A stretch of 64,000 nucleotides of DNA, taken from assembly GCA_018398585.1 (NCBI GenBank), contig JAGTTD010000011.1, positions 17,723,346 through 17,787,345 on the forward strand, written 5' to 3'. Shown here piece after piece: positions 1 through 11,916 of this stretch (position 1 is its first letter; each line of letters begins with the position of its first letter). This DNA comes from Simmondsia chinensis (Eukaryota > Streptophyta > Magnoliopsida > Caryophyllales > Simmondsiaceae). The notes under the pieces are model-generated. The model had not been told where the DNA came from. It ran no database searches and saw only the letters and a program-made list of their open reading frames with translations. A program made the position numbers and the translations under genes.

Positions 1-2
1 AA

Positions 3-392
3 GCTTTTGCAAAAGCAAAACTGATTGAGGCTTCAGATTTAACATTTCTCGATCGGCCCAAGCATCGGGAAGAAGACTTCCAACATCATCACAAGGGGTT
101 AGACCAGAAAAGATTAGGTGAGCATAAAGATCCTCGAAACATTGAGAAGGAGCCCCGAAACCGCTATTTTAAATGCCATCAACCTTATGTACCCAGCCAT
201 AGGTGCAATCCTAAGCTTCTCATGATGGCTAGAGGAGTTGATGTTGAAGGACAATTCGAAAGTGATGAAGATGACGCTGAAATTGGGGGGTCAGATCAGG
301 ACAATGGCAGTGAGGACGAAGTGGATCCCATAGCTCGAAGGAAAGAAATGCACGACCTAACTATGAAGTTGTACAAGTCCAAAAAACTCTAG
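3..392 (+). pseudogene. Ty3/gypsy-type gag C-terminal fragment
   Basis: This frame is open from the window edge to a TAG at 390-392. It encodes about 129 residues of a retrotransposon capsid/nucleocapsid protein. The start reads AFAKAKLIEASDL, like the region before the zinc knuckle in plant gypsy gag. A degenerate knuckle follows at about 162-210 (YFKCHQPYVPSHRC). The usual first Cys is Tyr, so the canonical CX2CX4HX4C is not intact. An acidic stretch (SDEDDAEIGG) and a short basic tail end the frame. Only about 75 bases separate the stop from the polypurine tract and LTR at 482, so there is no room for protease, RT or integrase downstream. The element is therefore an internally deleted copy or a gag-only (TR-GAG-like) element. 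Its 5' part lies outside the window. Confidence 0.6.
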
Positions 393-468
393 TTTCGCAA
401 GGGCAACGCCTCCAATAAGTGATTTCCAAGTTTCGTTCTCTTTCATTCTTGAGGACAAGAATGTTTTC

Positions 469-481
469 AAGGGGAAGAGAA
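469..481 (+). other. Polypurine tract of the LTR element
   Basis: A run of purines, AAGGGGAAGAGAA, touches the LTR start at 482. This is the expected plus-strand primer site just inside a 3' LTR, so the LTR belongs to the gag fragment on its left. Confidence 0.75.
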
Positions 482-993
482 TGTTATAAACCGAGAATCC
501 GAGGCATGAGTTTAAATTGGCAAAAAGGCGGGAAAGGTTGTTATTGATTAAAATTCTGTTAAAATCTGTTTTACTACTGCTGCTGTTATGCTGCTGTTTG
601 CTGCTGCTGGTCCGTGTGCTGCTGGTTTAGCTGCTGTTATATTTCTGTTTTGGCTCCAAATAAATAAGTACAATTTTTAGTTAGCTTACATTCTAGACAG
701 TTCCAAGTAGGTTGTCTAGATTCATTACATTGCTTGTAATTGATTCCTATAAATAAGTGTGTCCTGGTGTAAATCTGATCATTCAAGAAATATCAAACAC
801 AAGTCTTAATTTGAGATTCAACTTCTCTCTCTCATCTAACTGTCTCTCTATTTCTCATCTCTTTTCCCTTCTTATCTCATCTAAGTCTAATTCTCTACTT
901 TCTCATCTCAATTTCACTTCTTTCTCATCTCATATTCTCAATCTATCCCTATTTTACTTAGCTTATGTTTGGGAATCGATCCCGAGCGTAACA
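482..993 (+). mobile_element. 3' LTR (512 bp), probable Ty3/gypsy
   Basis: The LTR begins TGTTATAAACC and ends GAGCGTAACA, with TG...CA termini and an imperfect inverted terminal repeat (TGTTA/TAACA). A pyrimidine-rich CTCTCTCATCTAA stretch fills its second half. A TATA-like CTATAAATAAG lies near 749. The left side carries a polypurine tract. The right side runs straight into the integrase of another gypsy element, so this is the right-hand junction of an element inserted into it. The partner LTR and left TSD are off-window. Confidence 0.75.
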
Positions 994-1990
994 GATGACC
1001 AATGCTGGACTTTATATGCCATTACCGATTCCAAGTCAGCCATGGACAGATCAGCACGGACTTCGTGCTAGGCTTACCAAGGACCACCGACAGTATTGAT
1101 TCTATCTTCGTAGTTGTCGATCGTTTCTCCAAGATAGCGCACTTCATCAGGTGCAAGAAGGCTGCTGACGCCATATATGTGGCGGGCCTCTATTTCCGAG
1201 GAGTGTACAAGTTGCATGGGTTGTCAGCTAGCATTATTTCTGATTGGGATGTTCGACTCATGAATCACTTTTGGAGGACATTATGGAGAATGGCGAATAT
1301 GTCTCTCTCCTTTAGCACCATCCATCACCTTCAAGGGATGGACAAACCGAAGTCACTAACCAATCATTCGACAATCTTCTCCGATGCCTTGTTGCTGATA
1401 ACGCTAAGGGATGGGAGATGAAGCTGCACAAGACCGAGTTCGCCTATAACAACTTTGTCAATAGGAGTACAGGGTCCGCGCCATTCCGGGTCGTCTACGA
1501 TTTTGTTCCATGATCTCCGATAGACTTGGGGCCAGTCCCAGATCTCACACGTCCACACGGGAAGGCGGATGACTTCATCTCTTCCCTTAGAGACATCCAT
1601 GAGCAGACTAGAGCTTGGTTGCTAGAAGCAACCACCAAGTACAAGATAGCCAGGGACAAGGGGCGACAAGCAGTTCAGTTCTGAATAGGCGACAAAGTTT
1701 GGGCAATCTTGACACGAGAACATTTCCTGACATAGGAATACAGCAAGTTGACAGCACGCAAGATAGGACATTGGCGGTACTTGAGAAGATCAACGACAAC
1801 GCCTACCGTTTGCAGCTTCCACCTAGTATGAGGACTTCTGATGCCTTCAACGTCAAGCAACTTGTTCCCTACTTTGGTGACAATGATATTGCTAATCCTC
1901 AGGCGAATTCTCTCCAACCTGGGGAGGACGATGCAGCCCGTGTTCCAAGCTTGGTGGGACAGTAGGCGGAATGTAAAGTTGGCAGATAGG
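994..1990 (+). pseudogene. Ty3/gypsy integrase with C-terminal region, decayed
   Basis: Fragments in several frames match plant gypsy integrase. At 1051-1290 the core reads DFVLGLPRTTDSIDSIFVVV followed by DRFSKIAHF, keeping the first core Asp region. The next conserved block, normally an intact DxG plus HPQTDGQTE, is broken (ISDWDVRLMNHFW, then frameshifts). At about 1615-1920 the C-terminal part reads KINDNAYRLQLP followed by FNVKQLVPYFGDN and NSLQPGEDD, typical of the segment that follows the core in this lineage. A TGA in QF*IGDKVW (1681) and at least two frameshifts break it. The LTR at 482-993 lies where the N-terminal part should be. Non-functional. The order integrase then 3' end agrees with the plus strand. 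Confidence 0.75.
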
Positions 1991-2904
1991 AGTTGGCGGG
2001 TGCTGGATGCGGCCGAAGGGATAGACTTTGATTTTAATTATGATTTTAACTTTATTTAAATTTTAAATTATTTTTTAGAATTAGATTCTATTTCAAATAG
2101 CTCCTCTATGTATACTAGATGAAAACTAGGGTTTTAGTCATTCAATTTTCAGATTCAATTTCCTATTTTAGAGTCTCTTTTTCTCGGATTGTGATAATCA
2201 AAGTTTATTTTTCTCTTGAAGTTTTAATATTTCGTTAATAAAATTAAAGGAAAGGTTGTTGACTCCTTCCCGTTCCCCAATTTTTCACTTCGCCACTGCA
2301 TCAGCGATTATACGTATAACCTTCTTGGTTAATTATTGCATGAATAAAATGCTCCGAACTTATCAAAAAAAAGGGGCCTTAACTGCTCAACCCCATACAC
2401 AAGACCTGAAGACCAAAAGAACTCATAATTTCCGTCAATTACTTCTATTAGTTTTTTCTTTTTCCATTCAATAAATATTTTGTATATAAAATCCTTTTCC
2501 TTAAACCAGAGTGAAAAATTCTATCAAGGTAGTAACTTGAGTTTCGTCGCTGACTCATCCTTGGAGGAGCTGCTAAGCATGCATGTGGGCTGTGTGTTTG
2601 GCACGTGACAGTGAATTCAAGTTCATAAAAGATTGTTCCCAATCTAGGACATGCTCTTTATTTAAATTGAATATGTAGTTAAATGTTTATTTATTCAAAG
2701 TAGAATGAAATAATTTTCATTATTAAATGTACCTATTAGTTATTTTTTTACAACATTTCTTAAATGCTTAAACTAAATATAATAAAGAAAATATTATTAA
2801 ACTAGTCCTATATAAATTGTTTTATTATTGTACTTGCGAAATTAAAAAGAAAGACACTATAATAGCCAAAATGAATACTATTGACGCTATGTGGAGTTTG
2901 ATAC

Positions 2905-3225
2905 TTGCCATCATGCAAATGGAAAATATTTGGGTCATTTTTAATGTAGAAAAGCAAATTAATAAAAAAAAAAAAAGTTATCACTAATTAATTATTTAAA
3001 ACTATGCTTACAAAAGAAGAAAATGGTACTAGACAATGAAATTTTCAACATTGAACTAGATATAAACTGATGGCAAGTGGGAATACATTGGTTCATTTTT
3101 AATGTAGAAATAAATTAATAAAACATTAAATTATCACTAGATTTAAAACTATGCTTACAAAAGAAGAAAACGGTATTTTACTAGACAATGAAATTTTCGA
3201 CATTGAACTAGACATGAACTTATTT
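2905..3225. repeat. Tandem duplication, two units of about 158 bp
   Basis: Two diverged direct copies share TCATTTTTAATGTAGAA, ACTATGCTTACAAAAGAAG and AGACAATGAAATTTTC in the same order. Corresponding points are 2932 and 3090. The first copy has an extra run of A around 2970. Confidence 0.7.
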
Positions 3226-4052
3226 TTTGAACAATGCTTACAAACCTTAGATTAAGTGACTTTATTCTATTTATTAAATTTAGAGGTATCCCGATGTTTC
3301 ATTATTTTGCTATCTATGTATCCTCCAATTTAATCAAGTTATTGTAAAAAAACGGACAAATTTTATATATAAATTGCTAATGTGGTACAGATCACCATAA
3401 TATATAGGTAAAACATTTGTTGAATTCTAATAAAAAGCTACTAGAATAGAGTGAAATGTACTTATGTATTGTCAAAAATCATGTTCTCTATTAGCATTTC
3501 TTGGCAAAAATACATTGAATTATGACATAAGTTACCTATAGATATGATTGATTTATTTTTTGTAGAATCAAGTTGCACAGTGAAAAACTGGAAGAAAACT
3601 TAAAACATCTTGTCACCATTACCATAGACAACTAGAGTACTCAGAGGAAGTACGTATCAATTGTGTAAATTCACAATCATATATGGTTGGTAATTATATT
3701 GACAAGTGTTAGACATCATAATACTTTTTTTTACTTTTGTAAGTATAATGCTAAAAAAATTTAGTAGTTTGATATTTTATTAATTATTTTTTTAATTTTG
3801 AAAGTGAAATAAATTTTCCTAACTTGCATGGTGGTAAGTGAGTTTCAAACTTCACCACATAATGCTAAAAAAATAAGCCCATGGCTGCTTCAGTGCCAAA
3901 AATATTTATTTTCGCAAGTCCAGTGCTAAAAAAAAAATCACTTAGGGCTAGTCTAGTGTTGTTTTCATTATTTCCGTGGTAGTGTGCTTCAATTTTTTTC
4001 AATTTGTTCAAACTCCCTTATCCTACATATAAAATCTAAGAAAACCTCTTTA

Positions 4053-4053
<1 letters not shown>

Positions 4054-4087
<34 letters not shown>
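4054..4087. repeat. Poly(C) tract of 34 bases
   Basis: An uninterrupted run of C, preceded by TTTAT and followed by GGTATGCC. It is the longest C run in the window. Its length in the assembly may not be exact. Confidence 0.85.
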
Positions 4088-4092
<5 letters not shown>

Positions 4093-5071
4093 GCCTAAAG
4101 TGGGCATGGTGAAACTCGACAATGCAGCAACTTTCTTTGGTTTGATCTTTTCTCTGTTTTCTCCTTCATTCTATTGCTCAATTATCTTTGCTTAAATCCA
4201 TTTGGTCTAAGTTCAAGGACATGTATTTAGTTAGAGGTCTTTTTGTTTGAACTCCCTTTACTAGTGTAATTGGTTTTTTTTTTTTTTTGGTCCCGCATCT
4301 CGATTTTGCTAGTTACCCATTCACACTCCAACAGTGTGTATTCCAGACATTAGGTTATGATATTAACAAAACTGAGGTTTCCGACCATCACATGGTAAGG
4401 AAGGAGTATGGGTCATGGGAAAATGGTTTTAAAGTGACTTGAAAGTCCATTGATGAGTATGGAAGGAATCGTTCCGGAAAGACAATGCTAATATAGGTGC
4501 ATAATAATTGTCAAAAAAATTTTACTAAATCATAAAAATTCATTCCATAATTATTTCTATATTTTAATAGAAATTCTTCATGTATAGTGTATACTTATGA
4601 GATCCATTTTATAGATATTTATAACACTGCTTATGACAATTACAGCCATGACAAGTACCTTTTTTATTACATTGGCAACATGGGAAGGGGTAAATGCCTT
4701 CCGTGGGGATCGAAAGCGGATAACACCCCTAACTCTCAAAGTTACCGACCACTAGATTATGTCTTCCAAGGACTACCACTTGTTAGCTAGTAGTGGGCAA
4801 GGAAGGCACATTTTGACAAAATGGCCACATCTAATTGGCAGCCATATTCTTTTTCCCTTTTAAGGTGCTATTGTTTCTTCATTAGTTCTAGGGTTGTTCA
4901 ATATTCCACATTTGAGATAAGTACAAAGTCGTGTATTAAAATTATAATAAAAAGATTTTATTTTTTATTTTTTTTTTTTAACATCAGTAAGGATTTTTTT
5001 GGGGGTAGGGGAGAAGAGAATAAATCCCCTCAAATTTCGCATAAATAAGGAGTTACAATTTGGGTAAATGG

Positions 5072-6062
5072 GGATTCAAACCCCTGGGGCGGCGGTTTAC
5101 ATTCCGCCAACTTCACTCCACTGGTCATCGCCTAGGCTCTCATGTTTCTGACATTATTCAGGGTGATCAGTGGCGCTTCCCACGGGAGATTGCCGAGTTG
5201 CTACCTATCTGGGATTCTGTTAACTTCAGGGCCCGGCCGGGGGTAGCTGATAGTGTTCGGTGGATGGGTGACCCGTCTGGGGTCTTCTCCACCAGGTCGG
5301 CTTGGGAGATGATTCGTAGTCGGAGGGAGGAGGACTCCATCCACCATCTCCTCTGGTTCCAGCTGCATATTCCGAGGCATTCCTTCATCCTCTGGCTTGC
5401 CTCTTGTGAGTGGCGTTGGACGTTTGACAGGCTACTGAGACATCGAGTGCAGGATGTTCGGGCTACTTGTGTGTTGTGTGGGTCAGATGATGAGTCGCAC
5501 AGCCATCTCTTCTTCAGCTGCAGCTTCTCTGCTACTGTCTGGTCCAGGGTGTCTTCTCGCACCTCTTTCGCATGGCCTTTGCTTCCTTGGCATGAGCTGG
5601 TTCAGTGGGCTGCTTCCAGACTCCGTGGTCGCGGGGTCGACTGGATCCTTGCCCGCCTTTGTCTTTCAGCGACGGTTTACACCCTCTGGTACGAGCGTAA
5701 CTTGAGGATCCAGCGCTCCTAGTCCAGGCCTTCTGCAGTCGTCACTGAGGAGATCACAAGATTGGTTCGCAGCCGTCTCATTGCTGCTCCTACGCTTCGT
5801 GGTGCTCATCGTCACTCATAGCTTCTGCAGGAGTGGGGGATTGAGCGCTAACTTTATATTTTTTTGCTTTTTGGCTTTGTCCTTTTTGTTTGGCCATATT
5901 GGCTTTTGGTTTCGTTGTTTTGATTTCTTTCTTCGGATTGATTCATTGATGTAGGCCTTGGCCCTTGGCTTGGGGTATGCCCCTTGTAGACTTGTACATA
6001 TATTTGTTCATATATGATATTTTCACACTGACTTACCAAAAAAAAAAGGATTCAAACCCCTG
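5072..6062 (+). mobile_element. 5'-truncated L1-type LINE with 15-bp target-site duplication
   Basis: The target duplication GGATTCAAACCCCTG is present at 5072-5086 and again, perfectly, at 6048-6062. Between them lies the 3' part of a LINE: the C-terminal end of the reverse-transcriptase protein, a 3' untranslated region rich in TTTTGG/TTGGC, and a 10-base A tail at 6038-6047. The 5' truncation, A tail and TSD together show target-primed reverse transcription. The inserted body is about 960 bases. Confidence 0.9.
5087..5722 (+). pseudogene. LINE reverse transcriptase C-terminus, zf-RVT domain
   Basis: About 210 residues are open, reading through to a TAG at 5720. The frame has no start of its own, because the insertion is truncated and the apparent 5' extension is the target sequence. 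It matches the zinc-binding region that follows RT in plant LINEs: DSVRWMGDPSGVFSTRSAWE, then a helix with HSFILWLASCEWRWTFDRLL, then the zinc site CVLCGSDDESHSHLFFSC. A WYERNLRIQ motif closes it. After the stop, the same frame continues for about 33 codons with family-like residues, so the TAG may be premature. The codons are GC-richer than the surroundings, as expected for a young insertion. Not functional alone. Confidence 0.85.
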
Positions 6063-6184
6063 CGGCACTTTTAGTCGTCAACATTTTCCACTACTGGGCT
6101 ATGTCCTTATTTGAGTTGCACCCATTTTTGTGTCATGTGAACCTTATATGAATGGCAATACTTGCATGTAAAATAAATGTTTTG

Positions 6185-6930
6185 GTTAGGTAGTTCAAAA
6201 CTTGTTTACATAGGACGATATATGAGTGTTGCTTGCTTGAGGGAGGATTAATCTCCCTAATAATATCCATTGTGCAATCTCAAAAAGACCATGGTTTAAT
6301 TATTACATGAATCTCAGATATAGGCATCCTAGTAACATGCTTATATCTCTGGCATGCTCTACCTCTCCGCTTATTTTATGCAGTCATTCATAATTGATGG
6401 CGAATAGTAGCCATAGCGTCTAACCAACAAATGCATGTTATTTTCTGCCAAATGAGATCCACAGTCAACTTCATGTGCCCCTACCATGATTAGCATGGCT
6501 TCATCTAAGTCTAGGCACTTGAGAAGAACTCACTAGCATCTTTTTTGTACTACTCCCAAGACTTGTCATCTAGGTGACACATGTGTGCTCTTATTTTCAT
6601 TCATTTGTCTTTGGTGAACTGATGGTGATTCCTAAAAATACTCCATTAAGGGTTTCTCCAATTCCCATTCTATTTAGTAATGTTCTGACGTACCTCAAGG
6701 CAGTCAGGGGGGCTGAAACAACCCTGCTTTCTAACATATAAGACTTAGAGATCTCGAGGTCGTGTTCTAATACCTTGGTCTTAATGACTATGGATTCCTC
6801 ACATTAGGTTCGGGGCAACTTATAACCAAAGGCTAACTAAGCAGTCATTGGTTGCCTTGTTGTGATTTCGAGGTATGTACTCAATTTTAACCTCATCAAC
6901 CCTTTTCAATAGTCCTTGCACTATTGAAAT
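6185..6930 (-). pseudogene. Ty3/gypsy RNase H-integrase relic
   Basis: On the minus strand, scattered frames recall the plant gypsy RNase H to integrase junction. From high to low coordinate: GLLKRVDEVKIEYIPRNHNK (RNase H end); RRYGYYSPSIMNDCIK and ACQRYKHV (the zinc-finger region, normally GYYWPTM...C..C); then PWSF*DCTMDIIREINPPSS and HSYIV (start of the integrase core, normally the first catalytic Asp in a D-x-I-G setting). Many stops and frame changes break it, and no open frame exceeds 75 codons. The assignment rests on the order of three weak but characteristic motifs. A short open frame at 6958-7179 (minus) lies just upstream and is unrecognised. Confidence 0.5.
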
Positions 6931-7179
6931 GTGTTATATGAGGTGGCGCTCAAACATTTAAACTTTCCATCCCCTTAGTAAATTACCAATGGCTCCTTTG
7001 TCTAAAGGATGCTTGAGTGGTGTCCCCATTAAGGCCAACTCTGCAGATTCCTCAATCTCATGGGCGCTAGCTCTTCTAATTGGGACCATTGGAAAATGGC
7101 CTGGAATTATATTACTATAATCCAAAATAGGGTTAGGGACTATAGAGTCTAGTATTGTGTCTCCCACTGTGGTCTCCAA

Positions 7180-7612
7180 AAGGTGTGTTTGCTCCTTTTG
7201 TCTATTTCTAGAATGCGTGTGGTTGTCGCAAATACAAAATCAAACAAACATGCAAAAAGGAACTCGCCTCGACTTGGGAGTGAGTCTAATTATCGAACTA
7301 CACATGTTTTACCTCAATTAATCACCTTTGGAGACGGTTGATGCTTGTGGTGAATCCGACTTTGGTTTATAATTAATACGTGGATTCTACACGTGCTCCA
7401 ATTAAGGAGACATTAATTATACTTTTTGTATATTTTTGGGTTAAATAATTTGTAATAAATTAAAAGGGTTATTAACCTAGCCTAAGTGGCAGTTGGGGTG
7501 ACGGAACAAAGCCCATCGACCCCTTATCTCATACGCTTAAAAGCTAGGAATTGCTATGAAGACAAGCTCAAGAGCTTAGCACTCCACTCACAAGCCCGAG
7601 GCCACATATTTT
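7180..7612. other. Spacer
   Basis: AT-rich sequence with no coding or structural signal that I can support. Confidence 0.4.
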
Positions 7613-9452
7613 TGTTGGGTGGACAAGTTTAATTTCACTAAATAAAATTACATGCAATGATAGTATCTAGCGTAGCGGAATCATGATTTGAAATTTCCAA
7701 TTTTAGATACATACATGTTTTCAACTCTAATTAGACATAACAACGCATAGCATAGATGACATACCCCTGAAAAAAACAATTAAATATGAATCTGAAGTAT
7801 AAGTCAAGAAATCTTATACCTCTTCGAAGACCACAAGTGTAAAAAATGCTTCAACGATACCTCTGAGATCTTCTCTGCAATTCCTCTTAGCACCTAACAT
7901 GTGGGTCTCGTGAACTCAAAGTAATTCTTAAGACACTATTTAAGAATTAATTGAAAAGTGACTTTATCATTATTAATTCTCTAATTAAATTGGACAAAAG
8001 GAGAGCAATCAATTGTTAAATCATTATGGGTCAGGCTATTTCTTATATAGGCAGTCAAAAAACCGACTCATTAATTTACAAAACAAAAATAAAAATAAAA
8101 ATGTATTTTAGATAAGTCAAAAAAACCCAAAATAATTATCCAAAATACATTAAAACAAGAAATGCAACCTGCATATATGCATCATAGGGTGCCACTTATG
8201 TGATTGGTTTGCGCCGAAAGGCATAGATCGTCCCAAAGGGTGCACCCAGCGCATGACACGTGTTGCGTGCTGATTGGCCCGAGTGTTTTTTCACAATTTT
8301 TTCTTTTTTTCTTTTTTTGATTTTTCTTGTACAAATTCATCTCACGAATTTTTAGGTTTAAGAAAAGTAATTTATTCAACTCTTGAATAAATAATTTGTC
8401 TCATGAATTCTCTTGATTTCTGTAAGTGCATAATTTAGATGCTTTCGCAGGAACTCAGGGACAATTTATTCCTAGCTCCAAATGGATCAAATCTGATTAT
8501 CATCTCATAATAATAATTGATTACCATCTAGTAAAACTTAATTCCACTAAATAAGTTTTACTGTACTCTAGAAACAAATATATTTACTCGTTAAATTTTC
8601 CTACAATAGTTTATTCATAATTGACCCCTCTGCTAAATGTCCATGAGAAAAATAATTCAAACTACTATTGTCATTCTTTCTCATTTTTTTCTTCTTAGTT
8701 CCCAACTCGCTCTTCTCAAATAATTAACTAATACAGAAAAATACTTTTGTATTAATTCCAAATGTCAAATATAAGGAATGCTCTAGTCAAAATCTCTAGA
8801 ATCAATTCGAATACTTACGAATCAACTAAGGGGACATTATTCTAGGTAGATTCCTAGCAAAATATCTGTTCCCACTGCAATTCATGCAATTGCCAAACAA
8901 GCATAAGATCCCAACTAGACAAAATAACCTTCCCCTTTTAGCGCATCAAAGCGACTAACATTCCATGTACAAGTCCAAACTATTTCTCAGATTTAAAGTT
9001 ATTGTATAAACAAAATATATATGAATTGTACCCTTCAATAGTAGGGTAGAGACAAGTAAATGACGTAGTCCATTCAGTGTAACAATCTCATTGCAATACA
9101 CTAACATAACATTCTAGATCACCATCCACATAACCAAGACAAGTTATCTAAATGTTACATTATATTCTTAGCAGACAAGTAGCCTAAACTCATAGGCGAC
9201 TACGAATAGTTTATTAAATAACATTTTAATCTATTATTTGTCTATCAGTGGTATGATCTCATTGTCCACTAAAAACAGACATACCAAATGTCATTTAAGG
9301 ACTTTGTCCATCTGATGGTATATGCTTTGAAAGATAAAAAATATCACATGCATATAAACTCGTAAACATATAGACAATAATTAAAAAAAACTTTTATTCA
9401 CTTAATAAAAATGTTTGCAAAAATTGGGTTTCCTGTGACACTAGCTCTAACA
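7613..9452 (-). mobile_element. Solo long LTR (copy E), 1.84 kb, with perfect 5-bp TSD
   Basis: On the plus strand the unit begins TGTTGGGTGGAC and ends GCTCTAACA. It is flanked by ATTTT on both sides (7608-7612 and 9453-9457). Read on the minus strand it is collinear with the long LTRs A and B further right. Shared landmarks are a TGTTAG start, the CTTGTCTTGGTTATGTGGATG block, the block with GATTCGTAAGTATTCG, the GGACAATTTATTC block near 8465, the repeated TCATGAGATGAA-type motifs near 8390, an ACACGTGTTGCG block near 8260 and CCCAACA at the end. There is no internal coding region or second LTR, so it is a solo LTR left by recombination. Confidence 0.8.
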
Positions 9453-9457
9453 ATTTT

Positions 9458-11150
9458 TAAGTCTAATGAGTTATAATAACTCTAATGAGTTAGAATGTGA
9501 CAAGATTAAAGTGGAGTGAACCATATATTTGGGTCACTGGATTAGGACCAACACAATAAATGTCAAGCCTTGGCAGTCGAGGCCCTGAAATGATTACTCA
9601 AATCTAAATTCACCTGACTAAATAACCAGAGACATCATTGTAAAGACTAACATAATCAAGTTCAAGGCTTAGCTGTCAAAGCCTTAAACCAATGGCACTA
9701 ATCTTAACCCGTCATTGTGGGAACAAATTTAAAACATGAATGTCATACCTGAAACTCCAAAGTTGTATTGCCTTGAAGAAAGTAAAACAAGAAGCTACAA
9801 AACAAGAAGCTATAGAAAACCTTGTAAGATATTTTCTAATTGGTGTTGGACACTTTACAACATGAACAGCTCCCTTTATTTATAGCTCAAAACTCTAACT
9901 ATTGCGCCCTAAAAATATGGCATATTTGTCCCACGTTCAGCATCTATGCCATTTACTGCGCTGAATTGGTGTTGAATGTGCATTGCCACACGTGTTCGAA
10001 GTTCTTTGGGTCTTCCCACATTTGTCCACTCTTCTATGGATGTGCCTATGGCCCACGTTCCTTGATACGCACTCCAAATAATTGTCTCGAGCTTGGTCAT
10101 CACCTTTCACACAACACTCCTGGTAACCACCTAGGCCTCGAGCCTCTTTAACCTTTCCAATCATCTTGAAATGTTATTAAAAGGAATCAAGCCATCAAGT
10201 AGCCAAACTTGAAACGTTGTAATTTTTGTTTCCAAAGCCAATTGTGCCTCGGGCATGGCTTTACATGTTGTGCACATCTCCTTTTATCTACAAACGGCAT
10301 CGTTCTAACTCCCTTGAGTTTGGGTGTAAATATCGGGAATATAATGAAATCTTACTTTAGAGTGAATGTAGAAAGAACAAATTTATGAGATTTTAAGTTC
10401 AAGAAAATGGTATGAAAAGCAAGTCATCATCAAGAGAATGGAAGGGAACTATTTATTTAAGAACAATTGTCTCTTAAAAGTGTCACATCTCTTGCCAAAC
10501 ACAATTCATTTCCAAAAGATACTTAAAATCACACCAAATAACAGCCAAAGTTTTCGCTGTGTGTTCACACACAATCCAGATTACTGGATACAATTTCCTG
10601 TGTGTCAAATCACACCTTCCAATGAGCCTTACTAGATTTATATGTGTTGAAATAGGGGATAACACGCAACATTTTATATCCCACACACACCAAGTCCAGA
10701 TCAAAGGACTTCTTTTTGAAAATATATTTCAACATATTTTTCAAACTTTTTGTGTTTAAGAGTTACTGAGTTTATAATAGAATATAACAAGCAAATAAAT
10801 CAATTGGACTTTGAAAGGGTACCAAACTTAAATGGGTTGGTATATTTTAATCATGAAATGGGTTGCCTTTACAAAAATAACAAGAATATGTGTATCTAGA
10901 CACAGCTTACATTAAGCCTTCATAGATTTCTATGTGTCGACACATAGAATAGCAAACAACATTCTATGTATGGAAATAAAAACTCTTCCCATCAATACCC
11001 AAAGAGAACGGATTCGAACTTCTCCTAGAATAGTTTCCAGTACGAAATAAAATTCATAGGATATATATGAGGAATTCAAAGGAGAAATGGAAAGATTTGA
11101 TACACCAAATCTGGGCCAAAAGAAATTTATTTTGAAAATACGTCAAACTT
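9458..11150. other. Spacer, possibly containing a diverged copia LTR
   Basis: No credible gene. The stretch 10360-10960 has features that recall the copia LTRs elsewhere in this window: CTGTGTGTTCACACACAATC near 10560, a perfect GTGTCGACAC palindrome near 10938, and AAAATATATTTCAACATATT near 10720. No LTR ends can be fixed. A short block at about 10757-10842 resembles 15136-15225, on the other side of the RTE insertion. Confidence 0.35.
10928..10949. repeat. Perfect 22-bp palindrome centred on GTCGAC
   Basis: Each arm is 11 bases (TTCTATGTGTC and its exact complement). The core TATGTGTCGACACATA is the same motif that is clustered in the copia LTRs at 16.3, 21.6, 39.8 and 45.1 kb, but here it stands alone. 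Confidence 0.7.
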
Positions 11151-11916
11151 ATTTTTGCGAAACTTTGAGCATTTCTCTCTCCTCTCTCTCCTCTGACAAT
11201 TGAGCTTTTCTCTCTTCTCTGACAAAATCAAATGTTCACTTAAACCCCCCCGATGCGCTTCCCTCTCTCTCCTCTGACACCGCACGTCGGCACACTCGCC
11301 GACGAAGCTGCCCCCACACTGGCTCCACCACAAAGACGGCGAAAATGCATTGCCGGCCAAGCGACGCCGCCGCCACCACCGAGGGGCCCACAGGCCGCCG
11401 CTGCCAAGGCCAACACCTTCTCCCTATCTCTCCCTCTCACTCTCTCTCTCCCCCCGCCTTGACCCACCCATCACCACCACCGAACACACTTGACCACCAT
11501 GCACCGACAACCCCAGCACCTCAAGGCGGCAACCTCGACCCACCTCCACCTTCGAGCACCTCCTCCGACCACCACACCACCGAGCACACCACACCACCAG
11601 CTCGTGAACACTCACCACCAACACCCTTGACCACCACCACCTCACGTCCAACTCGCAGCCGGCCGGCCCCAGGAAACTAAAAACGGGCCGGCCCCATGTC
11701 TGAATTCTCCCCCTTTCTCCTTTATTCTGTGTTTTGCATTGTTTTGCTATTGTTAGTGTCGTACTTACTATAACTTAGCAGCTGGTGTTTGTATGTGTGT
11801 CTAATCATGCCTATTGACAGTTAGTTTATGAACATTTCTTGTAATGGAACCTAAAATTTGAGGCCATCTTCACAGAGTTGGGGAGGGGATGGAACCGTTG
11901 ATGCGAGGAGGGAAGC

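Larger units (their letters stand above)
1991..5071. other. AT-rich spacer without recognised genes
   Basis: Apart from the tandem duplication and poly-C tract listed separately, I see no coding signal. The first 250 bases may be the 3' untranslated part or LTR of the gypsy element to the left (TTTTAGAGTCTC and TTGTGATAATCAAAG-like text), but no paired LTR is visible to prove it. Confidence 0.5.

Noticed and set aside
10438..10759. Overlapping short frames at 10.4-10.8 kb
   Set aside because: No family resemblance, both strands open, and AT-rich composition without coding bias.
11240..11680. Pro/Thr-rich open frames on both strands
   Set aside because: They overlap in several frames in the GC-rich leader of the RTE element, so they reflect base composition.
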